From the NCBI GenBank assembly GCA_934654605.1, contig CAKUGH010000063.1:1-8278 (forward strand): a stretch of DNA of 8,278 nucleotides, read 5' to 3'. The position numbers and the translations under genes were made by a program. Positions 1-5,238 of this stretch are shown piece by piece. The DNA is from an uncultured Collinsella sp. Its GTDB lineage: Bacteria; Actinomycetota; Coriobacteriia; Coriobacteriales; Coriobacteriaceae. The notes below the pieces were generated by a model, which was not told the origin of the DNA, ran no database searches, and saw nothing but the letters and a program-made list of their open reading frames with translations. How positions within the stretch are numbered: position 1 is the first letter of the stretch; the number at the start of each line of letters is the position of its first letter.

Positions 1-198
1 CGATGTCTGCCCGGATGCGACACTCGGAAGTGTCCATCCTCGCAGTATCCGGTTCTCAAGGTGCACGCCCCGCGGCTCATCCGGTTCGACCGGGCCGCGC
101 GGCAAGGAGATATATTGCCAGACCGGAGGGGCGTCCGGAGCGGGAATCTGGCACTCCATATTTTGTTCACAAATGAATAGATCCCTCAGTTGTTTCAC
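1..198 (-). CDS. Possible 5' part of an unrecognised gene, cut by the left edge
   Basis: An open minus-strand frame runs from a GTG at 198 (or an ATG at 159) off the left edge, giving 66 (or 53) visible residues. From the ATG the peptide begins MECQIPAPDAPPVWQYISLP and is rich in proline and acidic residues. Most codons end in G or C, as in the confirmed genes, which is the main support. Against it, neither start has a convincing Shine-Dalgarno sequence, and a second minus frame is also open across 1-160, as is common in GC-rich DNA. The GTG overlaps the TGA (197-195) of an upstream open frame as GTGA, which could mean coupling or chance. I recognise no family. Confidence 0.28.
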   Translation of the reverse strand, partial: MKQLRDLFICEQNMECQIPAPDAPPVWQYISLPRGPVEPDEPRGVHLENRILRGWTLPSVASGQTS

Positions 199-375
199 TG
201 AGGCCGTATTCGAAGCGGCAACTTCTGATATTGGCGATGACCAGCTGATTTATAGGTGTTGAGGCATCGGTCATCTCTGGAGCGCCACTTTACTCCAAAA
301 GCATCAGCTATTTGTTTCCCGTCGGTAAAAGGCAGGTTTTGTTCGCCAAGCGTTCTTATATATAGAGAAGTTCGA
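199..375. other. AT-richer intergenic stretch with coding-like debris
   Basis: No complete gene is seen here. One minus-strand frame is open from just after a TAG at 437-435 to a TGA at 197-195. Its 3' part reads like protein (for example LPFTDGKQIADAFGV, then KWRSRDDRCLNTYKSAG). The frame contains no ATG, GTG or TTG and runs through the duplicated terminator at 399-429, so it cannot be an intact gene as it stands. It may be the decayed end of a gene displaced by the rearrangement at 376-633, or chance. Base composition is visibly more AT-rich than in the neighbouring genes. Confidence 0.35.
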
Positions 376-457
376 GTTCGAACCCGTGCCTTGGCAACAA
401 AAAAGCGACCAACCGGAGTCGATCGCTTTCTTTTCTATGGTGGGCCGTCAGGGGTTC
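376..457 (-). repeat. 82-bp direct repeat, copy 1 (pseudo tRNA 3' end plus terminator)
   Basis: This segment matches 552-633 at 80 of 82 positions; the differences are at 391/567 and 392/568. Read on the minus strand it carries the last 20 nt of tRNA-Lys including CCA (457-438), a spacer, the tRNA terminator and a GTTCGAAC-containing segment. The tRNA body is missing: identity stops inside the T-loop at GGTTC, and upstream lies unrelated hairpin-rich DNA. It is therefore a tRNA 3'-end fragment, as left by tRNA-targeted integration or by recombination between T-loop motifs. Confidence 0.9.
399..429 (-). terminator. Duplicate copy of the tRNA-Lys terminator
   Basis: The minus-strand sequence is identical to the terminator at 575-605: stem GCGATC/GGTCGC with one U-G pair, extended by AAA/UUU, a 10-nt loop and a run of six T. 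It lies 176 bp further downstream and would act as a second stop for transcripts that pass the first. Confidence 0.75.
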
Positions 458-551
458 AGCCTGCTCCGCAGGCGGCCGCTGCGGCGCTCTCGCGCCTTGC
501 GCGCTGCGCTGGCAAACGCTCACGCGTTTACTCAGCTCCGCGCCCCGACGG
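458..551. repeat. GC-rich mini-hairpin cluster with GCTC(N)CGC cores
   Basis: This spacer between the two 82-bp repeats has several short perfect hairpins in a row: GCCTGC/GCAGGC (459-464 with 468-473), GGCGC/GCGCC (483-487 with 492-496), GCGC/GCGC (499-502 with 506-509) and AAACGC/GCGTTT (514-519 with 524-529). Three of them centre on TCC or TCNC loops. The core GCTC(N)CGC occurs four times (463-469, 486-493, 518-525, 535-541). A palindromic GCGGCCGC lies at 472-479. The arms differ between copies but stay complementary. No open frame here looks like a gene. This resembles a REP-like intergenic element. Confidence 0.7.
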
Positions 552-633
552 GTTCGAACCCGTGCCGCGGCAACAAAAAAGCGACCAACCGGAGTCGATC
601 GCTTTCTTTTCTATGGTGGGCCGTCAGGGGTTC
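552..633 (-). repeat. 82-bp direct repeat, copy 2 (overlaps the intact tRNA 3' end)
   Basis: This is the parental-looking copy. Its right end is the real 3' end of tRNA-Lys (633-614), followed on the minus strand by the terminator and then GTTCGAAC. Just outside, the sequence completes a 16-bp perfect palindrome, ACGGGTTCGAACCCGT (548-563), which shares GGGTTCGAACCC with the T-arm of the tRNA. See copy 1 for the comparison. Confidence 0.9.
575..605 (-). terminator. Intrinsic terminator of tRNA-Lys
   Basis: On the minus strand, 9 nt after the encoded CCA, a stem AAAGCGATC / GGTCGCTTT (one U-G pair) closes a 10-nt loop. It runs directly into six T residues (580-575). Position, stem and T-run fit a Rho-independent terminator for the tRNA transcript. 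Confidence 0.87.
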
Positions 634-689
634 GAACCCTGGACCTTGGGATTAAAAGTCCCCTGCTCTGCCAGCTGAGCTAACGGCCC
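614..689 (-). tRNA. tRNA-Lys (anticodon UUU)
   Basis: The minus strand folds into a complete 76-nt tRNA with genomically encoded CCA. The acceptor stem GGGCCGT pairs with ACGGCCC. The D-arm is GCTC/GAGC, the anticodon loop CTTTTAA gives UUU, the variable loop is AGGTC, and the T-arm is CAGGG-TTCGAAC-CCCTG. The discriminator base is A. The anticodon stem has four good pairs plus a G27-A43 mismatch at its outer end, where many lysine tRNAs have a weak G-U pair. It has its own promoter (699-727) and terminator (575-605), so it is a single-gene transcription unit. Part of its 3' end is duplicated at 438-457. Confidence 0.97.
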
Positions 690-698
690 GCGGGTGGC

Positions 699-727
699 AT
701 TGTACCACGGTCTGGGACTATTCCCAA
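699..727 (-). promoter_or_regulatory. Sigma-70-type promoter of tRNA-Lys
   Basis: On the minus strand a -35 box TTGGGA (727-722) and a -10 box TACAAT (704-699) are separated by exactly 17 bp. Transcription would start about 7 nt later, near 692, just ahead of the mature tRNA 5' end at 689. The -35 box lies inside the final codons of the aminopeptidase gene, so the promoter overlaps its stop codon (720-718). Confidence 0.75.
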
Positions 728-1998
728 CTCCATTGGCCGTTCTGGAAAATCACAACTTCACGTCCATCAGGTGTAATGCCCGTAATATCGATGTCGTCCG
801 TGCCGATCATAAAGTCGACATGCGTACTCGAAACGTTGACGCCATGCTCCAGGAGTTCCTCTTTGGACATATCGTATCCACCCTCGATACACTCGGGGAA
901 GCCGACACCCAGCGCAAGGTGGCAGCTGGCGTTCTCGTCATAGAGCGTGTCATAGAACAAGACACCGCTTTCACGAATCGGCGTGTTCTTGGAAATGAGC
1001 GCGACCTCGCCCAAATGAGCAGCGCCCTCGTCAGTTTCGATAATGCTTGCCAGCGTCGCCTTGCCCACGCGGGCGTCATAATCCACCACGCGACCGTTCT
1101 CGAACTTAATCCAGAAATCATCGACCTTATTGCCGTGATGGATGAGCGGCATGGCCGAGTAAACAATGCCGTCAGCGCGCAGGCGATCGGGTGAGGTAAA
1201 GACCTCCTCAGTAGGAATGTTGGGGAAGAAGGGATGACCGTCGGGCGTCTTACCCTTGCCGCCGGCCCACTCGTGGCCCTTCGTCATGCCGATCGTCAGG
1301 TCGGTTCCATTTGCCGCGGTATAGCGCAGGCGGTCAAAACGATTGTCGTTCAGGAAGCGCAGGTTTTTTTCGAACGCCGCGTCATGGAGCTCCCAATCGC
1401 TCTCCGGGTCCCGGCCATCGGCGCGAGCGGTGTGCAGAATCGCATTCCACAGCTTATAGATCGCAACCTCATCCGCATCGCCCGAGAACACCTCGCGCGC
1501 CCAGGCAACGACCGGCGCACCGGCGATGCACCACGGGTTGATGTTGTAATCCAGTCCGCGGCGGAACACCTTGCACTGCGTGTTCCTCGCCTTGGATGCG
1601 GCAGCGGGCTTGGCGGGATCGATGCCCTTGAGAGCTGCAGGGTCCGCACCTTCAATAAAGATAAAGCAGGCGCCGTCCTGGGCAAGGGAATCCAGCTGCA
1701 GGCGCTTCCACTCGGGCGTCTGCTCAAAATAGCTTTTCTCGACATGCTCGTAGGTGAGCCTTGTCACGGCATCGTCGGCCCAAATGACTGTCACGTGGCC
1801 AGCGCCGGCGGCATAAGCCTCCGCGACCACCACGCGTGCAAACGGCGCGCACTCGACCGGGGACTGAACGACAACCTCCTGGCCCGGCTTGACGTTTACG
1901 CCCTTGCGGACAACCAGGCGCGCATAGTTTTTAATCTTGGGCTCCAGGGCCTTCATGCCCTCCAAAGCTTCTTCGACCGTCAGGGCAGCTCGAATCAT
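718..1998 (-). CDS. M29-family metallo-aminopeptidase (AmpS/PepS/aminopeptidase T type)
   Basis: This 426-residue cytosolic enzyme should release N-terminal amino acids from peptides with a two-metal centre. The family's dinuclear ligands are recognisable: Glu265 in NIPTEEVFTSPD, Glu331 in HLGEVAL, His360 in CHLALG, and His393 and Asp395 in STHVDFMIG. The spacings of 66 and 29 residues between the first three match my memory of the family. Length is usual for M29, and there is no signal peptide. The longest frame starts at an ATG at 2010, but that ATG has no ribosome binding site. The ATG at 1998 has GGAG 6 nt upstream, overlapping the earlier ATG, so I chose 1998. A strong terminator ends only 28 bp upstream, so how the gene is transcribed is unclear. 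Its 3' end carries the tRNA-Lys -35 box. Confidence 0.93.
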   Translation of the reverse strand: MIRAALTVEEALEGMKALEPKIKNYARLVVRKGVNVKPGQEVVVQSPVECAPFARVVVAEAYAAGAGHVTVIWADDAVTRLTYEHVEKSYFEQTPEWKRLQLDSLAQDGACFIFIEGADPAALKGIDPAKPAAASKARNTQCKVFRRGLDYNINPWCIAGAPVVAWAREVFSGDADEVAIYKLWNAILHTARADGRDPESDWELHDAAFEKNLRFLNDNRFDRLRYTAANGTDLTIGMTKGHEWAGGKGKTPDGHPFFPNIPTEEVFTSPDRLRADGIVYSAMPLIHHGNKVDDFWIKFENGRVVDYDARVGKATLASIIETDEGAAHLGEVALISKNTPIRESGVLFYDTLYDENASCHLALGVGFPECIEGGYDMSKEELLEHGVNVSSTHVDFMIGTDDIDITGITPDGREVVIFQNGQWSWE

Positions 1999-2026
1999 GT
2001 GCCACTCCATCTATCTATAGAACAGT

Positions 2027-2057
2027 AAAAAGGCGCGCCGCAAATACGGCGCGCCTT
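2027..2057 (-). terminator. Strong intrinsic terminator after the purC-membrane protein unit
   Basis: On the minus strand a perfect 9-bp stem, GGCGCGCCG / CGGCGCGCC, closes a 6-nt loop (TATTTG, 2046-2041). It is followed by five T residues (2031-2027) and flanked by matching AA. It lies 30 bp after the stop of the small membrane protein and just before the aminopeptidase start. The stem includes GGCGCGCC twice. Confidence 0.9.
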
Positions 2058-2087
2058 ATATCTTAGCGATAAGTATGAACACAAACG

Positions 2088-2663
2088 CTACTTCTTCTTG
2101 GAGGCCTTCTTGTCCTCTTCGGCAGCCGCGCGCTCAATAAGAGCGTTGAGCTTGTTCTCGGACATGCCCTCGGCCTGCGTGCGATACATGTTGCGCAGGG
2201 GACGAATACGAACGAAGTCGTAGATAAAGTCACCCAAAATGACGACGTAGGACAAAACGATGCCGACCATCTGGACGGGACTGGACACCATGCCAGCGGG
2301 AGCGAAGTACAGCGAAGCCCAAATGGCCACGACGAGCACCATGCCGATGGCGAGCACGGCCCACCAGATACGACGACGCTTGGTGTAGTCCTCATCCTGC
2401 TTGAGGAGGATATTCGACACCGTGTAGATGCGGTCCTCGCGAGCACGCTGCTTGGCCTTGCGGGCGCGCTTCTCCTCCTTGGAGAGACCGTCCAGGTTTT
2501 CACCCTTCTCGAGCTCTTTGCGGCGGGCCTTAGACGAAGCCGGCACGACGCGGACGGAGCTCGCTGCCTGGCGAGCGGGCTTGGCGGATGCGGCGGACTT
2601 GCGCGCAACCCCGGTAACCTCGTGGGATTGCGTGCGCTTGTTCGTGGCGCTTCGGGTACTCAC
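2088..2663 (-). CDS. Small basic membrane protein of unknown function
   Basis: The 191-residue product has a long, lysine/arginine- and alanine-rich cytoplasmic N-terminus (residues 1-98; a charged, probably helical stretch around 47-78). Two hydrophobic segments follow, near 99-121 (WWAVLAIGMVLVVAIW) and 130-150 (MVGIVLSYVVILGDFIYDF), joined by a short Pro/Gly/Ser loop, then a charged tail ending KKASKKK. Both termini are predicted to be cytoplasmic. The GTG start directly follows the purC stop (TAAGTG). An AGGAG 9 nt upstream, inside purC, acts as its ribosome binding site, so the two genes are probably translated together. I recognise no enzymatic motif; proteins of this layout are usually annotated as hypothetical in actinobacteria. 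Its link to purine synthesis is by position only. Confidence 0.85.
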   Translation of the reverse strand: MSTRSATNKRTQSHEVTGVARKSAASAKPARQAASSVRVVPASSKARRKELEKGENLDGLSKEEKRARKAKQRAREDRIYTVSNILLKQDEDYTKRRRIWWAVLAIGMVLVVAIWASLYFAPAGMVSSPVQMVGIVLSYVVILGDFIYDFVRIRPLRNMYRTQAEGMSENKLNALIERAAAEEDKKASKKK

Positions 2664-3551
2664 TTATGCGTTCTCCTTCATGCTTGTGAACTGGGAGCCC
2701 GTGATGATCTGGAAGGCCTCGCGATAGCGCTCGGACGTGCCATCGATGACCTCGGCGGGCAGGTGCGGAGTCTCCCCCGTCATATCCCAGTTGGCCTTGA
2801 GCCAATTGCGGACGAATTGCTTGTCGTAGCTGGGCTGAATCTTGCCCTCCTCGTAGCTGGCGGCAGGCCAGAAACGGCTGGAGTCGGGCGTGAGGCACTC
2901 GTCGATCAGCGTGACCTGGCCATCGATGACACCAAACTCGAACTTGGTGTCGGCGATGATGATGCCACGGGTCGCAGCGTACTCGGCGGCAGCCTTGTAA
3001 ATCTTGAGGGACAGGTCGCGAATCTGCGTGGCGATGTCCTCGCCCACGATCTCGCAGCAACGCTCGAACGAGATGTTCTCGTCGTGGTCACCGATCTCGG
3101 CCTTCGTGGACGGCGTGAACAGCGGCTCGGGAAGCTTGGAGGCCTCCGTCAGGCCCTCGGGCAACTGAATGCCGCAGACGGTGCCGTTCTCGTCATAGGT
3201 CTTCTTGCCCGAACCGGTCAGATAGCCGCGGACGATGCACTCGATAGGAATCGTCTGGGCCTTCTTGACCAGCATGGCGCGACCAGCGAGATAGTCACGA
3301 TACTCGGCAAACTCCTCGGGGAAATCCGCCGGGTCGATGGAGACGAGGTGGTTGGGAACAATGTCGGCAAATTTATCAAACCAGAATGCCGAGATGCGGT
3401 TGAGCACCTCTCCCTTAAACGGAATCTCGTCGGGAAGAATGAAGTCGAACGCAGAAATGCGGTCGGTGGCGACCATCAGCAGGTTTTCACCGGCATCGTA
3501 GATATCACGAACCTTGCCACGGGAATCCGGACGACGCTCCATCGTTGTCAC
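2664..3551 (-). CDS. purC: Phosphoribosylaminoimidazole-succinocarboxamide synthase (SAICAR synthetase)
   Basis: This enzyme joins CAIR and aspartate using ATP to give SAICAR in de novo purine synthesis. The 295-residue protein shows the family's landmarks in order: GKVRDIYD (12-19), ATDRISAFD (28-36), ECIVRGYLTGSG (104-115), ADTKFEFG (200-207) and LIDECLTPDSSRFW (215-228), the last two in the nucleotide/substrate region. It is the longer (about 300-residue) form rather than the short 230-240-residue form. A GTG at 3560 gives the longest frame, but AAGGAG touches that codon. The same AAGGAG is 8 nt from the GTG at 3551, which I chose; an ATG at 3542 is 17 nt away. It is followed without gap by the small membrane protein. 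No purine riboswitch or other pur gene is seen in the window. Confidence 0.96.
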   Translation of the reverse strand: MTTMERRPDSRGKVRDIYDAGENLLMVATDRISAFDFILPDEIPFKGEVLNRISAFWFDKFADIVPNHLVSIDPADFPEEFAEYRDYLAGRAMLVKKAQTIPIECIVRGYLTGSGKKTYDENGTVCGIQLPEGLTEASKLPEPLFTPSTKAEIGDHDENISFERCCEIVGEDIATQIRDLSLKIYKAAAEYAATRGIIIADTKFEFGVIDGQVTLIDECLTPDSSRFWPAASYEEGKIQPSYDKQFVRNWLKANWDMTGETPHLPAEVIDGTSERYREAFQIITGSQFTSMKENA

Positions 3552-3583
3552 GTGAGTCACTCCTTACCAAAATACGACAGTAA

Positions 3584-3601
3584 TGCGGGCTCTTTCCCGC
3601 A
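3584..3601 (-). terminator. Weak hairpin between the histidine kinase and purC
   Basis: The minus strand forms TGCGGG-AAAGAG-CCCGCA, a 6-bp stem with a 6-nt loop, 59 bp after the kinase stop and 33 bp before the purC start. Only TTACTG follows, not a real T-run, so termination would be inefficient. It could instead be a leader structure of purC. Confidence 0.33.
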
Positions 3602-3660
3602 CGTTTTCGCAAACTCGGAGCGGCAGGGACGAAACCCCTCCTTCACCGAATAGCGAAAAG

Positions 3661-5226
3661 CTAGTGCTCCATTGTAGTAGATGCCGCGTCCGCCGTGTGC
3701 TCGCGAGGCAGATGAATCGTAAAAGTCGTACCCTTTCCAAGCTCCGACTCCACGGATATGTAGCCGTGATGACGCTCGACAATCTGTTTAGTTACGGCGA
3801 GGCCAACGCCCAAGCCGCCAGCTTCGCGGGCGCGGCTGGCGTCGGCACGCCAAAAACGACCGAAGATGCGCGACAAATCATCCTTGGCGATACCGATGCC
3901 CGTATCCGAAACCGCGATATCGACGTGCTTGCGGTCACTGAGCACCGACACCACGACCCAACCCCCCTCGGGGGTATAGCGCATGGCGTTACTCAAAAGG
4001 TTGATGACGCATTGCGTGATCATGTCGGGATCTGCCTCGACAACGTCGTCGTGGCCCTGCGTCTCATCCGCAAAGCGCAAGCGCAGGTCACGGTCGGCAA
4101 ACAGGCGCTCCTGGCCATTCACAATCGAACGCACAAACGGCACCATATCCACCGGCTCCAGGTTGAGCGGCGCGGTACTGTTTTCCATGCGCGACAGGTC
4201 GAGCATCTGCTGCACCAGACGGGCCAGACGACGCGTCTCGGATGCGACTGTCTCCAGATGCTCGTCGTCGGTGGGATACACACCGTCTTGCATAGCCTCG
4301 ACCGTTGCAAGCATTGCCATGAGCGGCGTGCGCAGCTCGTGGGCAACATCAGAGGTCAGACGCTTCTCGTGCTTCATATCCTTTTCGAGTGAGGTGGCCA
4401 TCTCGTCGAAGGTCTCTCCCAGCTGATCGATCTCATCATCGCCGCGCAAGCCTGTACGAGCGGACAGGTCTCCATCGCGGATTTGCTTGGCGGTGCTGGT
4501 AATACGATGAATCGGCTTGGTGAGCATGCGCGACACGAGTGATCCGATAACGACCGAGATGCAGACGGCCACAACCGCAGCAAGGGCCATGGCGTTAAAG
4601 GTCTTCTCCCTGAATGCTGAGTCTGCCTTGGTGAGCAGGGCATCGGAGCCAATCGCCCACAATTTGACCTGACCCACGTGCTCGCCGGAGGACGTCACGA
4701 TCTCAACGTTGGCAACACTATTGGAATCGGTGGGAGCAGACGAGACCGGGCTGTGCGATGCCTTCTTTCCGCTCGTACCGTCGGTCGTCGCCTGATTTTC
4801 GCGCACATCGGCAGTAGCGCTTGCCGAGGGCCACGAGTCGTCATAGACGACAACGCCCTTTTTGTTGACGACCTGCATGCCCAGATCGTCGGACACCAAA
4901 CTCGATGTCGCGACCGTACGTAGCTCGCCCGCAGTCCAATTGCCGTTTTCCTCATACGATGTCGCAAGCTTTTCGGCAGCGGAATTGGCAATTTCGACAA
5001 TATTGGAGCGCGTGTAATCCGTAAAAACCGTGCCCCATACAACGGAGACTACGCCCACCAGCACCAATACCGTCATGAGCGATGTCAGGGCAAAAGCCAG
5101 GGCCATACGCGAGGGATAGCTCATCGTTGGCCGTGAATCGGAACGAGGCGTGTTCCAACTAGCCTTGGAACCCGCCTCGTTCTCCTGCTTATGCTTTTGC
5201 CCGATTTCAAAGCGCGCAGGTGTCAT
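3661..5226 (-). CDS. Membrane-bound sensor histidine kinase (HAMP-HisKA-HATPase)
   Basis: The 521-residue protein begins with an unusual 40-residue polar cytoplasmic extension. TM1 follows (about 43-64), then an extracytoplasmic region of about 145 residues with a Ser/Thr-rich low-complexity part (133-170). Next are TM2 (about 212-232), HAMP (233-285), and HisKA with the phosphorylated His296 in DVAHELRTP. The catalytic domain has its N box (QCVINLLSNAMRYTP, Asn413), G1 (DTGIGIAKDD, 441-450), F box (IFGRFWR) and G2 (GGLGVGL, 470-476). All catalytic motifs look intact, so it should autophosphorylate and pass phosphate to the regulator encoded 12 bp upstream. AAAGGA 8 nt before the ATG at 5226 supports this start and hence the long N-terminus. 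The sensed signal cannot be told from the sequence. Confidence 0.95.
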   Translation of the reverse strand: MTPARFEIGQKHKQENEAGSKASWNTPRSDSRPTMSYPSRMALAFALTSLMTVLVLVGVVSVVWGTVFTDYTRSNIVEIANSAAEKLATSYEENGNWTAGELRTVATSSLVSDDLGMQVVNKKGVVVYDDSWPSASATADVRENQATTDGTSGKKASHSPVSSAPTDSNSVANVEIVTSSGEHVGQVKLWAIGSDALLTKADSAFREKTFNAMALAAVVAVCISVVIGSLVSRMLTKPIHRITSTAKQIRDGDLSARTGLRGDDEIDQLGETFDEMATSLEKDMKHEKRLTSDVAHELRTPLMAMLATVEAMQDGVYPTDDEHLETVASETRRLARLVQQMLDLSRMENSTAPLNLEPVDMVPFVRSIVNGQERLFADRDLRLRFADETQGHDDVVEADPDMITQCVINLLSNAMRYTPEGGWVVVSVLSDRKHVDIAVSDTGIGIAKDDLSRIFGRFWRADASRAREAGGLGVGLAVTKQIVERHHGYISVESELGKGTTFTIHLPREHTADAASTTMEH

Positions 5227-5238
5227 ATGTGATTTCCT

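Noticed and set aside
541..570. A second tRNA T-arm (GGGTTCGAACCC) that could mark another tRNA gene
   Set aside because: With a 7-nt T-loop the stem does not pair on either strand, and no anticodon arm or acceptor stem can be found nearby.
376..633. CRISPR array
   Set aside because: There are only two long repeat copies, containing tRNA and terminator sequence, with one spacer; this does not fit a CRISPR array.
256..678. Plus-strand open frame of 140 codons, and an overlapping one at 386-655
   Set aside because: Both run antisense through the tRNA, its terminators and the hairpin repeats. Their length comes from the repeated GC-rich sequence; there is no protein-like composition or ribosome binding site.
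1234..2028. Plus-strand frame of 264 codons opposite the aminopeptidase (also 694-1194)
   Set aside because: These are antisense shadows of a clear M29 enzyme, produced by G/C-ending codons on the minus strand.
2622..3653. Plus-strand frame of 343 codons opposite purC, longer than purC itself
   Set aside because: purC on the minus strand has all family motifs. The plus frame has low-complexity Leu/Val/Gly/Asp/Arg composition typical of an antisense reading.
3552..3660. Purine riboswitch or PurR-type operator ahead of purC
   Set aside because: No purine-aptamer-like junction or conserved operator was seen, only a short 6-bp hairpin.
3583..4392. Plus-strand frame of 269 codons opposite the histidine kinase
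   Set aside because: It is antisense to the HATPase and HisKA motifs and has no recognisable domain.
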